Assembly (NCBI GenBank): GCA_963838775.1
Contig: CAWISP010000036.1
Location: forward strand, 1 to 64,000
Length of the DNA stretch: 64,000 nucleotides
Source of the DNA: Chersky-840 sp963838775
Lineage (GTDB): Bacteria > Actinomycetota > Acidimicrobiia > Acidimicrobiales > UBA8190
Reading direction: 5' to 3'
The notes under the pieces are model-generated. The model was not told the DNA's origin, searched no databases, and worked only from the letters and a program-made list of their open reading frames with translations. The translations under genes were made by a program, and so were the position numbers. Position 1 is the first letter of the stretch, and every line of letters starts with the position of its first letter. Shown piece by piece: positions 36,149-45,627 of this stretch.

Positions 36149-38164
36149 CTATGGCTCATGGAGTTTGAATACGGTATTGGGCGGCTCACCTGGAACGTTC
36201 CACGGCAAGTAGTCGTTGCAGATCCTATGGCCGACGTAGGAAAGAACGAATGCATTTGGCCTTGGAACAACGGGTTCTCCGATCACCATCCACTCTGTCG
36301 GATGCCGACGCACAAATTCACAACCCACCTCGTGAGCGGCCTCGCTGAGCCCCAAGTCTGAAGGATCGTCATATAGGATGCGGGGTTGTACACCTGTCAA
36401 CAGGTTGAGATAGTTGGCATTGGAACCAAAGTAGCCCACAGACCCGCCACCGTGCTTTCGCACATACGTCAAGGCCAAGAGCACCGGCCGGATCGGCACC
36501 GTTTCAAGAAACCCAATCGACGCAGGCGGATGGGTCAGTGTGTCAAGTGTGACGGAGGGCGAGGGAGATTGCACGATCGCTCCAAAACCGACCGCGATCG
36601 GCAGTGTAACTGGTAGGAGCCAGACGGCTCTGCTCTTCAGATAATCACGGAAGCGGGAGCCGTCTCGTGTATCACCCGGTCGCATCGCTGGTTGGCAGAG
36701 TGAAAGAAGAGAACAGCAGCACACGCCAGCCGGTAACAGAAAGAGCTGGAGCTGACCCGATGCGTAAGACCGATTGACGTAGTAAGGAAGAGCGATCGTA
36801 GACCAAGCGCCGACGAATGCGAGTGTCGCAACTGCATACTGCTGGTGCTTGGGTCGGGCGGCTACACATTCAGAATCCTTCCAGAGAAGGCAGACGCCGA
36901 CCGAAAGGCTTCCAAGTATCAACGGGAGAACGAGCAGAGCCGGCCCGGGGATTTGCATCAGAGAGGAGCCAAAGCCACTCGCGAATGAGCGCGCCGTTAG
37001 AGCCATGTAGTTCAGCTTGATGGGATGCCCGATTATAATCGTCCACAACGGATAGAGGATAAGGCCAAAAGCAAGCCCTGAGATCCAGAGCAGGGTGACT
37101 CGTTTCCGGAAAGGGCGCGTCGCAATCTGAAGGACGATGCCGAATGCGACAGCAGTGGCGAGGCCGAAGTCTTGGGAGTTCCAGGCCATCAGCCCAACGA
37201 AGGCACTTAGTGTGACGAGAACCCACTTGCGGGGGGCCCCATCCATTTGAGCCACGAGATATCTGACCGCAAACAGCGAGAACAGCATCGCTGGGAACAT
37301 GCGGATGGGGAGATCCTGAAGGTATGCGCCGATGGAACTCTGGATTCCACTGTGCAGGGCAGTCACTGTGGTTATAGGCACCGTTAGCGCCACAGCTAGC
37401 CAAAGTGACCGCTTGGGCAATGAGTGTCGGGCAAGGATGACTCCCAGTACAACCGCGGCGATGCCCAACATGCTGATGACTATGGTCGCCGAGTTCGCGA
37501 GCGTGTATGCGGATGCGAGATGCCGAAATGGAGCGAAGATCCACCCAAATAGGATGGTGTACTGCGGTATGAAGGTTGCACCGGGCACACGGCCAGCAGA
37601 TGGGGCCAGGACTTCATTCAAGACGAACATGTTGTTGGCCGTATTAGGGAAGTCGCTCAGATTCCGAAAAAGGCTGGTCAGGTCGAGTACTGCCAGCACA
37701 CACGCCGGGATGGCGAGCGCACGGCTAAGCATCCGCGACTGCCTGACCCAGACTGACACCGGAACGATCAGGAGTGCTACCGGAACGGAAAGGACGGCGA
37801 CGGAAGTACCAAAACCCTCCCAAAACAGAGCGGCGTTGGCATGGTGCTCGACCCGTGCGATACCCCAAACGAAGCCGCTGCTTACGACAACCACTGCAAG
37901 CCGACTCGGTGCGCTGACGGATCTCCAAACAAACCGGAGCGAGAGCAGCATGGCACCTATCACGGATGCGGCAAACGCTGCGCGATCCCACATCTTAGAG
38001 CCCGCTGCCACGCCCAGGTGATCGCGGAAAAAGATCATCCCGACACAGAAAACGATCGTGATCGCTGCGACACGGGGAAAGAGGGAAGTAACTATGTCGG
38101 TCTCGAAGGACGTCCCCGTGGTCAATGAGTCCTGTTGCTGTTGGTCAGGGGTACCGAATGACAT
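36149..38164 (-). CDS. Polytopic membrane protein, GT-C-like
   Basis: 671 residues with about 12 hydrophobic segments and a soluble C-terminal region (about 570-671). The layout (many helices, an extracytoplasmic loop after the first helices, tail domain) resembles lipid-linked-sugar glycosyltransferases of the GT-C type, but I see no diagnostic motif. The C-terminal part includes YVRKHGGGSVGYFGSN, similar to the binding tails of such enzymes. Base composition is lower in G+C than the flanking genes, which suggests separate acquisition. Substrate unknown. Confidence 0.6.
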   Translation of the reverse strand: MSFGTPDQQQQDSLTTGTSFETDIVTSLFPRVAAITIVFCVGMIFFRDHLGVAAGSKMWDRAAFAASVIGAMLLSLRFVWRSVSAPSRLAVVVVSSGFVWGIARVEHHANAALFWEGFGTSVAVLSVPVALLIVPVSVWVRQSRMLSRALAIPACVLAVLDLTSLFRNLSDFPNTANNMFVLNEVLAPSAGRVPGATFIPQYTILFGWIFAPFRHLASAYTLANSATIVISMLGIAAVVLGVILARHSLPKRSLWLAVALTVPITTVTALHSGIQSSIGAYLQDLPIRMFPAMLFSLFAVRYLVAQMDGAPRKWVLVTLSAFVGLMAWNSQDFGLATAVAFGIVLQIATRPFRKRVTLLWISGLAFGLILYPLWTIIIGHPIKLNYMALTARSFASGFGSSLMQIPGPALLVLPLILGSLSVGVCLLWKDSECVAARPKHQQYAVATLAFVGAWSTIALPYYVNRSYASGQLQLFLLPAGVCCCSLLSLCQPAMRPGDTRDGSRFRDYLKSRAVWLLPVTLPIAVGFGAIVQSPSPSVTLDTLTHPPASIGFLETVPIRPVLLALTYVRKHGGGSVGYFGSNANYLNLLTGVQPRILYDDPSDLGLSEAAHEVGCEFVRRHPTEWMVIGEPVVPRPNAFVLSYVGHRICNDYLPWNVPGEPPNTVFKLHEP

Positions 38165-38888
38165 CAGTTACCAGGTCGGGTTCGGTGGGTGGGCGAGACA
38201 ATTCTGAGCGTAGCCGACCAACTGGAGACCTGTAAGGTGCTCCAATAGCTCCTTCATGGGGATCCGGCAAGGTCGCCTAGGGTCCAACGCGTGGGGGTGT
38301 CTACGACACAGGTTGTACCTAGTTACTGGCGGTTGCAGTCCAGTCGCTGGGACAGGTCAAACCCACGGTGGCATGCTATGGCTCGGTGAGTCGAGGCCAG
38401 ACCTACATTCAGCATGGCCTGAAGTGTGCGCTCGGCGCTGGCACTCAGCGGATCACATCTATACCGACAGTCTCACTCGTTGGGCAACACGCCATCCGCA
38501 ACGTGCCTCGTTCTCGACCGGGTGCGGCGCAAACGGGTGAGGGACAGACCAGGAGCGCATCGAATCCTGACACTCATTCGGGGATACCAACCGCACGGTG
38601 CATCCATCCGAGCGACCGGTACGTACTTCGTTTGCGGGCCAAGGGCCGAGCCCTGAGCTTGTGGTTGACCCGCCCGGTATCGCCCGTCAATCCGCTCTGA
38701 GGCGAACCTCCCCCCGTAGGAGAGCCGGTGTACTAGCGGGGTCGAACGCCTCTCCGACACGTCCTTTGCACGCGTTGGCTGGCCCCCTACCCGATCGAGG
38801 GGACGAGGGGAGAAGACGGCTGGGTCATCCGGTTCGGTACTCGCACTTGTCTCGTCACAAGCGTCACCGAAGCGGTAGCACGCCCAAG
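38165..38888. other. Junction region with 66-bp repeat B
   Basis: No gene recognised. It contains the second 66-bp repeat (38695-38760). Short open frames on both strands have no family-like content. Confidence 0.45.
38695..38760 (+). repeat. 66-bp attachment-associated repeat, copy B
   Basis: Full 66-bp copy with CGTAGGAGAGCCGGTGTACT and AGCGGGGTCGAACGCC, ending TCTCCGACAC. GGAGAG near the middle can pair with CTCTCC near the end, so a hairpin is possible. The best copy of the three. Confidence 0.85.
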
Positions 38889-40176
38889 GTGGGGACTGTC
38901 TCTCGCCGCACCTCTATCTCGTGGAGAACTGTCACCGTCCTCCTTTTCATTATTTCTGGGTGTGGTCATTCACACATCGATGCTTCGGTGCCGACTACCA
39001 CTGACTCGTTGCACGGACCAGTCGACTGGCGAGCCGCCATGGACCGAACCTTCTGGTACAACCTCAGTCAAGGCCCCACACCGCAGGTCAAATCGTTCAG
39101 CGATGGACCTGGTTTGTTGGGAACCGACCGAGGCTTCAGTATCGACCTACGGCCGGGTACGGGCATCCCCGCTGTCCTGTGGAGGTTTGGCGATGTGTTC
39201 TGGGCGAGCGGCATTGGACAGGACCGTACCGTACCGTACCGTACCGTACCGTACCGTACCGTACCGTACCGTACCGTACCGTACCGTACCGGTTGCGAAC
39301 AATTCTTTCCACAACATCGTGGCCGTCCAGCGCGGGGGGACTTACGACCTCAGGAAAGACACCATGCAGTGGTCCTACCCCAACATTTTCCCCGTCCCAG
39401 CGGGCATGCTCACGGTTTGGCCTTCAGGCGGCATTTTCGTGAATAAGCAGACAATCATCGTGGCGGCACAGGCCGTGACGCCCACCCATACCTACCCGAG
39501 CTAGGTCATCTATCGCATCACAAACTTCTACAGCCATGGCCAGATCACAGATCCGAACGCGTGGACCGTCACCATTCTCGACACTACGACCTATTCGGGG
39601 TCTTGGCCCGGGGCTGGCGGCAGCTGGGTGCGCGACGGCAGTTACGTCTACGTTGGCGGAGCTCCCCAAGCTTTGGGAAATTCGCCCGATCTCTACCTCT
39701 CCCGGATCCCGTTCGCCGACCTAACGGTAACACCGCCGACCCTTGCCAACATTCAATGGTGGACGGCGAGTGGCTGGCAAGGCAACCCCCAGCTCTCCTC
39801 GCTCCTGAGCATCCACTCCGGTGACGATGACGCCGATGGCGACTGGGGCTTCTACAAGCGAGCGTCCGATGGCAAGTGGGTCAGGTTCCAGATTTATCAA
39901 AGTGGCCCGTACGCGGGCAAAGTCATGTACGACGTCGTTGAAGACCTCACCGATCCGATCATCGGCGACGGGATGGTCGCCGACTCTCCCCCCTCATCTC
40001 ACGGGTTCCCTGTGCCCGCGGGGGCCCGCCTCTACATGGCAATCCCACACCCTGAGCAGACCTGGGCCGGCAAACGTCCGAACGATGTGTTGATCACATG
40101 GGACGATACGGGTGCGACAGGCCCGACTAGCGATATGCGCACGTACTGGCCCTTCTTGACCAAGCTTGCCCTTTGA
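38889..40176 (+). pseudogene. Lipoprotein (DUF4185-like) split by an ACCGT microsatellite and a stop
   Basis: Read from GTG 38889: a signal peptide with lipobox (VLLFIISGCG) and a secreted domain (FGDVFWASGIG). At 39223-39291 lie 13.8 copies of ACCGT. After them the protein resumes one frame off (VANNSFHNIVAVQRGG). A TAG at 39502-39504 interrupts it, and the same frame then continues as protein (VIYRITNFYSHGQ) to a TGA at 40174. Later parts (DWGFYKRASDGKWVRF, TWAGKRPNDVLITWDD) look like a beta-propeller surface protein. One unit gained or two lost would rejoin the frames up to the TAG. Confidence 0.7.
39223..39291 (+). repeat. Pentanucleotide microsatellite (ACCGT)13.8
   Basis: Thirteen exact ACCGT units plus ACCG, inside the lipoprotein gene. 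It encodes repeated TVPYR and can change the reading frame by one-unit slippage. Confidence 0.97.
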
Positions 40177-40530
40177 GCCAGCGTCAATACGTCGTGTTGC
40201 GTGTCCGGTGCCACCTAAATACGAGGCTAAGGGGAACGGACGATGACGGTTTCAGGGTTTACGCGCACGCCAGCAGCAAGACTCACGAAATCCTGACTGC
40301 AAGCACCCTGCTGTCCGTGTGTTCGACGAGATCGTCATTCAACCGGAGAGCGAGGTGTAGGGTTCGAGTATCACCCTTTGGGAGTGGCGCATTGATCGGG
40401 CAGGACGACGTTGTCGCTTGTCGCCCGGAAGAGGGCTCGGCACCTTCTTTGGAGTGCCATGGAAGGAGAGTCGATGCCGGTGGTCCGCATTACCCAGTCC
40501 CTCCCCGGGTTGGGAGAAGGGGAGTAGGCC
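40177..40530. other. Intergenic region before the DUF6629 gene
   Basis: About 350 bases; no gene recognised. GGGGAG near 40520 is the ribosome site for the next gene. Confidence 0.4.
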
Positions 40531-41193
40531 GTGTGTTTCTCTCCCGAGGGTGACCTGGTTGGCGGGATCATTGTCACCGGCATCGGTGTCGATGCTGTGC
40601 GGCACCTCCGTCACCGGAACGACCACCTCGCACTGGCAGCGCTTCCTCTGCTCCTCGGGTTTCATCAGATCGACGAAGCCTTCGTGTGGTGGAGCCTACA
40701 AGGGATCGTGCCTCACGGTGTTGGCCGGATAGCGATGTGGATCTACCTCATCATTGCATTTGTCGTCCTGCCGATTCTCGTGCCGCTCGTCGTCATGCTG
40801 CTCGAACCCACGGCGCGCCGAAAATGGAGGATCGCGCCGTTCCTGACGGTGGGGGTCGGGGTGTCGACAGTGCTGCTGGAAACTATTCTGCAAAACCGTC
40901 CGAGCGTCACCCTGGGCGCGTACCACCTCGCCTACTCCATTGGGTTGCAGCACGGAGTCGTCGTTATCGGGCTCTACATCGTGGCGACTTGCGGATCGCT
41001 GCTGGCGTCGGGGTTTCGCCATATCGTGGTGTTCGGCTTGGCAAACCTGGTAGCTGTCGTGATCCTGGCCCGGCTGAGCGCCGATGGGTTCGCGTCGCTG
41101 TGGTGCTTCTATGCTGCGATCGCGTGCGGCGCAATCCTGGTACACATGCGTTATGCTAAACCCCACAGCGCGACACCGTACGCGATTAGCTGA
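40531..41193 (+). CDS. DUF6629-family membrane protein
   Basis: 220 residues from GTG 40531. The start MCFSPEGDLVGGIIVTGIGV, then LGFHQIDEAFVWW, matches the DUF6629 pattern (MCFS start, HQ-EGFVW). About seven membrane helices follow. Function of the family is unknown. GGGGAG upstream supports the start. Confidence 0.8.
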   Translation: MCFSPEGDLVGGIIVTGIGVDAVRHLRHRNDHLALAALPLLLGFHQIDEAFVWWSLQGIVPHGVGRIAMWIYLIIAFVVLPILVPLVVMLLEPTARRKWRIAPFLTVGVGVSTVLLETILQNRPSVTLGAYHLAYSIGLQHGVVVIGLYIVATCGSLLASGFRHIVVFGLANLVAVVILARLSADGFASLWCFYAAIACGAILVHMRYAKPHSATPYAIS

Positions 41194-42104
41194 CGGTATG
41201 CGAGGGCAATGTTGTTGTGCTCGGGAAGCGACGGCACTCTGGAAAAGCTCGATTTCGACGTGTTGAGGATTGAAGGGCGCTCACGACATTGACCGTCGAG
41301 CAGGACACGGTGTGGCTCAGATGTCCGGCAACGGTTCCCCTTTGTCTGCACAGGCACGAGCAGCCCCATCAAGACCGTTGCCGTGGCCATGAAGGGCACG
41401 AACCGCTACGTGGACCCACAGACCGTGCGGACCGGGGGCACCGAGGTCCCCACCCTCCACTTTCGCGAGGTGTCGACCCTCAGCGGCGGACAATGGGGGC
41501 GCAACGTCTCCGATACGTGGTTCTCCACCGTCGACGGGCTTCCGGTCAAGGGAACGTGGACCACCAAGGTCACCAGCCCTACATTTCTTGGGGACGTCCA
41601 CGTTGACCGGCGGTGCCAGCTTCACCCTCAAGTCGTTGACACCTCGTTCGTAATGGCTCACCTTCTTGACCTCCCCTAGGCGCCGGCGGCGGTGCACACC
41701 CCGGGCTGCAGGGCAGGTGCTCTATCGGGCCGCACCGGAGGCATTTCCCTCAGTCGATGCGGAAGCGGCCGTGGAGCAATCGGCGGGACGGGCCATGGCC
41801 ACCGTGCAAAGACGCAGCGATCTTGACCTGTGTCCGATCGACCGCTCCACCCCCCGTTTTGGTGCGATATTTGGGAAAGAGCTGGTCGCAGAAGGGCCAA
41901 TCGACCCTGTCGGCGCCCTAGGGCAACGTGGCACGTTCACAGTATGGAGAAGGCCAATACCGATGCGCGGGGGCGAAACCGTCGATCCACGACCGACCGG
42001 CAGTCGATCCACCCACACCACGGCGCTGCTGGGGTGCTGACCGTGGGGCGCTCGAGCGGGGAGCAGGGGGGACGCCGACTCGCTTTCGGTCCGGGTCGGC
42101 AGAG
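41194..42104. other. Stretch with one degenerate fragment
   Basis: Only the degraded secreted-protein end at about 41330-41661 is recognisable. The rest shows overlapping frames without family-like content. Confidence 0.4.
41330..41661 (+). pseudogene. 3' fragment of a secreted protein with frameshift
   Basis: Protein-like sequence (VAMKGTNRYVDPQTVRTGG, WFSTVDGLPVKGTWTTKV) runs to about 41590. The proper ending then appears one frame off (TSTLTGGASFTLKSLTPRS and stop at 41659). No start or signal peptide remains. It is a tail of a beta-rich secreted protein. Confidence 0.5.
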
Positions 42105-43124
42105 ATGATTGCTCCCCACAAGACAGGGCGAGCCGGGGGCGTCGAGGGATTAGCGACGGGCTCTAGGGATCGCACCTCATCGGTCGAAAGGGCGGGCCCC
42201 GAGGGGGATCCGGCGTTGCGATTCAATGGCGTCGTGCGCCGCTACGGCAAGCACGTCGCGCTCGACCATCTGGACCTCCAGGTGGCTCAAGGGGAGACCG
42301 TCGCCCTCCTCGGCCCCAACGGGGCGGGGAAGTCCACGACGATCTCACTCCTCCTCGGCCTCCTGCGCCCGCACGCGGGCTTCGTGGAGGTACTGGGAAC
42401 GAGCGCCCGCCAGGCGGTGGCCCAAGGCAGGGTGGGGGCCATGCTCCAGACGGGTTCCGGCAGCGGATTACCGCCGGGGGTGCGCGTCTCGAGCGCCCTG
42501 CAATTGGTGCGCCGGCTCTACCCACACCCCGCTCCTTTCGACTTGACGGTGGAGCGAGCCGGGATCGCTGACCTCCTGGGCCGCCAGACGCACCGCCTAT
42601 CGGGCGGGCAAGCCCAGCGGGTGCGATTTGCCGTGGCCATCGCCGGAGATCCCGAGCTCGTGTTCTTGGACGAACCGACGGCCGCCATGGACGTGGATAG
42701 CCGGCGCTCGTTCTGGCGCATGATGCGGCAGTTCGGAGCGGAAGGGCGGACCATCGTCTTCGCCACGCATCATTTGGAGGAGGCCGACGTGATCGCCGAC
42801 CGGGTCGTGGTTATCAATCATGGTCGGGTGGTGGCGAACGGCCCAGGAGCGACGCTCAAAGCGGCGGTGGCCACAAGGCAGGTCCGCTTCGTGACCGACG
42901 GCCCTGACGAGATGTTGCTCGACCATCTGGAAGGTGTGACCGATGTTGTGGTCCGGGGCGTCGGTGTCACGCTCAACTCACTCGATGCCGACGCCACTGT
43001 TAAAGCTCTCGTCCACCACGGCGTCGAATTCAGCGACCTCGAAGTGACCGGTGCAGGCCTCGAAGATGCGTTTGTGGCGCTCACCGAGTGCGACCCGACA
43101 CCGAACGAGAGGCGGGCACGATGA
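42105..43124 (+). CDS. ABC transporter ATP-binding protein (ABC-2 exporter type)
   Basis: 339 residues from ATG 42105. Walker A LLGPNGAGKSTT, Q-loop near AMLQTG, signature LSGGQAQRVRFAVAIAG, Walker B ELVFLDEPTAAMD and switch His in ATHHLEEADV. The C-terminal about 90 residues (after RVVANGPGATLK) are the extension seen in DrrA/CcmA-like export ATPases. It energises the permease encoded next, whose ATG overlaps this stop by 4 bases. The N-terminal 35 residues before ALRFNGVVRRYG are extra; a later start is possible. Confidence 0.93.
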   Translation: MIAPHKTGRAGGVEGLATGSRDRTSSVERAGPEGDPALRFNGVVRRYGKHVALDHLDLQVAQGETVALLGPNGAGKSTTISLLLGLLRPHAGFVEVLGTSARQAVAQGRVGAMLQTGSGSGLPPGVRVSSALQLVRRLYPHPAPFDLTVERAGIADLLGRQTHRLSGGQAQRVRFAVAIAGDPELVFLDEPTAAMDVDSRRSFWRMMRQFGAEGRTIVFATHHLEEADVIADRVVVINHGRVVANGPGATLKAAVATRQVRFVTDGPDEMLLDHLEGVTDVVVRGVGVTLNSLDADATVKALVHHGVEFSDLEVTGAGLEDAFVALTECDPTPNERRAR

Positions 43125-43873
43125 CCGGGCTACTGGCGTTCGGACGATTCGAGGTGACGCGACTGCTCCGCAGTTGGAAGTTCCTGGCCATCACGGTTGG
43201 GTTCCCTGTGATCTTCTACATGCTCTTCCTGAGTGATCACAGCCCGGGGAAGGTCGTCGACGGCGCCGTGCCATGGCGGGTCTACCTGATGGTTTCCATG
43301 TGTTCGTTTGGAGCTTTGATCGCCGCACTCAACGCCGGAGGAAGCCGACTGTCGACGGAGCGAGCTTCGGGGTGGGCGCGTCAGTTACGAGTCACTCCTA
43401 TCCCGGCATGGTCATACGTTGCCACCAAGGTGGCGGCGAGCATGCTGGTCGTCATCCCAGTGCTGGTCATGGTTGAGGTCGTGGGCATCACATTCGGAGG
43501 GGTGCAGCTCGGCCTCTCCACCTGGGTGGAGCTCACTGCCCTGCTGTGGGTGGCAGCGTTCCCCTTCGCCGTCCTCGGGGTATTCGTCGGGTTCATGGTG
43601 AACGCCGAGACGGCTTATCCAGTTGTAACAGCCCTCATGTTCGTGCTCGGGTATTTCGGGGGCCTTTTCAACCCCGTGGGTCACATGCCCCAAGCGATGC
43701 AGACTGCCGCCCGGGCCCTCCCTAGCTTCCATCATGCCTCGCTCGGCCTGGCACTGTTGGACGGGCACGGTTTCGGGATACAAGATGCCCTTGTACTGGC
43801 GGCATATTCGGGGGTGCTTGGGCTCGCCGTGCTCTGGAAGCATCGAGTCGAGGAATCACGGGGCCTCGCCTAG
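43121..43873 (+). CDS. ABC-2 type exporter permease
   Basis: 250 residues with six membrane helices, in the ABC-2 (DrrB-like) family. The segment RLSTERASGWARQLRVTPIPAW is the coupling region often seen in these permeases (E-R-G-x5-L-P). It forms the membrane pore with the upstream ATPase. Substrate unknown; such pairs export drugs, lipids or peptides. A two-component pair often follows in other actinobacteria but is absent here. Confidence 0.9.
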   Translation: MTGLLAFGRFEVTRLLRSWKFLAITVGFPVIFYMLFLSDHSPGKVVDGAVPWRVYLMVSMCSFGALIAALNAGGSRLSTERASGWARQLRVTPIPAWSYVATKVAASMLVVIPVLVMVEVVGITFGGVQLGLSTWVELTALLWVAAFPFAVLGVFVGFMVNAETAYPVVTALMFVLGYFGGLFNPVGHMPQAMQTAARALPSFHHASLGLALLDGHGFGIQDALVLAAYSGVLGLAVLWKHRVEESRGLA

Positions 43874-43948
43874 TTCCCACCCCTTGTGGTTTCTCCGATG
43901 GGACGGGAGTGCCTGCGCCTTTCGGATCCACCTGGGTCGAGGACAGAT

Positions 43949-44878
43949 CTATTCCGCTGTCCCCTGCCGGAGCACCTCGCGCAGCCCCTCGGGTGTGAAA
44001 ATGCTGGGCTCCGTGCTGCGGAGGAAGTCCCTCAGAACCTCCACGAAGCGGATGGGCTCCTCGACGTGGGGGAAGTGCCCCACGCCTTCCATCACCTCCA
44101 AACGACTGTTGGGAATGGCCCCGTGTGCGCGGTAGGCATGGACGAGAGGGATGATCCTGTCACGGGCACCCCACACGATGAGTGTGGGCATGTGTGACGC
44201 CAGATAGAGACGGTCGATGGCACTCACCGACTGTCCACCCGGGTCAATCACGGCCCGCATCGTACGGACAAACGCCTGACGATTCTCCGACTCGGTCAAC
44301 GACCGATAGGAGCGCCAGATCTCGGCGGCCCCGGCGTCGCGGATGCCCAGGTTACCGAGCAGCCTGGCGACCGAGTCCCCCCAACCCCGCACGAACCTCG
44401 GGAACAATATTGGCATCACGTATTCGGCCGCAGGCAGGGTGACGAGGCGGAGGATCCAGTTCACCTCTCGTCCCAGGCCGCCGGCGTCGACGAGGACCAG
44501 ACGCTCACAGCGCTCGGGAAACTGGTAGGCGAACTGCAAGGCCACCCCGCCGCCGAAGGACTGCCCCACCACGGTGGCCCGGTCGAACCCCAGCAGATGC
44601 AGGAAATCGCGCATCGAGCTGGCATGGTTGCCAAGGGAGTAGTCACCGAGGGGCTTGGCCGACTTGCCGTGGCCGAGGAAGTCCGGAGCCAACAACGTGA
44701 ACTCGCTCTGCAGCAACTCCATCACGGGGATCCACGTGCGGGAGCTGCCGGCGATACCGTGGAGCAGCAAGAGCGCGGGACCCTCGCCGGCACGCCGGTA
44801 GCTCATTTGATGGCCGTGGAGGGAGAGGTGCTCGACCGGGAACTGCTCCGCCGGGGTGCGTTGCTCCGTCGTTTCCAT
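43949..44878 (-). CDS. Alpha/beta-hydrolase
   Basis: 309 residues. Oxyanion region HGIAGSSRTW, nucleophile elbow VVGQSFGGG, acid in VWGARDRIIP and histidine in GVGHFPHVEEP complete the triad. No signal peptide, so cytoplasmic. The closest resemblance is to C-C hydrolases or epoxide-hydrolase-like esterases of actinobacteria. Substrate unknown. It is convergent with the ABC permease gene. Confidence 0.9.
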   Translation of the reverse strand: METTEQRTPAEQFPVEHLSLHGHQMSYRRAGEGPALLLLHGIAGSSRTWIPVMELLQSEFTLLAPDFLGHGKSAKPLGDYSLGNHASSMRDFLHLLGFDRATVVGQSFGGGVALQFAYQFPERCERLVLVDAGGLGREVNWILRLVTLPAAEYVMPILFPRFVRGWGDSVARLLGNLGIRDAGAAEIWRSYRSLTESENRQAFVRTMRAVIDPGGQSVSAIDRLYLASHMPTLIVWGARDRIIPLVHAYRAHGAIPNSRLEVMEGVGHFPHVEEPIRFVEVLRDFLRSTEPSIFTPEGLREVLRQGTAE

Positions 44879-45126
44879 GGGCGCTAATGCCTCCGTTGGC
44901 GGTCGAGGGAATGAGATCGCCGATCGTCGATGCTCGTGGTCTGATTCGTCCTAGGAGGACATTCCCACCGCCTAGGCCTCGGGGCTAGGGCCGAAGGTCA
45001 AATCCGGGCGGATTGATCCGAAAGATGGGTTCGGCACCGGATGGTTTCAGGCCATGACCAGTTCCGTTCCACTGGTGATTCCGGTCCAGGTATCATGAGG
45101 GATGGCGCAACCTTGAGGAGGCGCCC

Positions 45127-45627
45127 ATGTGGATAATTGCCGGAGTCCTGCTCGGACTGGTCGTTCTCACCTCGCTGGTCGGGTTTCATTCTGGACCCCA
45201 TGCACACGTCGTGGCCGGCGTTATCGGTGTCCTCGCCGCAGCATGGCTCATCGTGATGGCAGTCGACGGGCGATCCCCGCCGATCCTGTGGGCACTTCTG
45301 AGTGCTGACCTCATCGTCTCGGCGGGCGTAGGGGTCATGGCGTGGTACGGCTTGTCTGGTCGTGCCACGGCCGGGCGTGGGGTCGTGTCTCTGGAGGGAG
45401 CGGAAGGAGTAGCGCTCAGCGACTTGGCCCCCGATGGCATCGTTCGTGTTCGCGGGGAGCAGTGGAGTGCGGTCTCGGTCAACGGAACGCTGCCAAAAGG
45501 CACCCGCGTGCAAGTCCTGCGGACAGCGGGGATCCATCTAGAAGTCTGGGGCGAAGATGCGGTGGCCACGTCTGCAGACGGGACGTTCAACCTCGCCCAG
45601 GGCGAGAGCAAGGAGCAAAGCACATGA
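45127..45627 (+). CDS. NfeD-like membrane protein
   Basis: 166 residues from ATG 45127 with GAGGAGG upstream. Two N-terminal hydrophobic segments (WIIAGVLLGLVVLTSLVG and a second about 25-75) and a C-terminal OB-fold (GVALSDLAPDGIVRVRGEQW, LPKGTRVQVLRTAG), as in NfeD short forms that accompany slipins. The stop overlaps the slipin start by 4 bases. NfeD and slipin act together in membrane quality control. Confidence 0.88.
   Translation: MWIIAGVLLGLVVLTSLVGFHSGPHAHVVAGVIGVLAAAWLIVMAVDGRSPPILWALLSADLIVSAGVGVMAWYGLSGRATAGRGVVSLEGAEGVALSDLAPDGIVRVRGEQWSAVSVNGTLPKGTRVQVLRTAGIHLEVWGEDAVATSADGTFNLAQGESKEQST

Noticed and set aside
38718..38760. A further tRNA gene in the 66-bp repeat
   Set aside because: Only a 3'-end-like part is present. 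No anticodon arm or acceptor partner can be formed.
39223..39291. CRISPR array
   Set aside because: Five-base units with no spacers; it is a simple microsatellite.
41918..42226. A minus-strand gene upstream of the ABC transporter
   Set aside because: Low-complexity Pro/Ser/Arg sequence overlapping the ABC gene start; no start signal.
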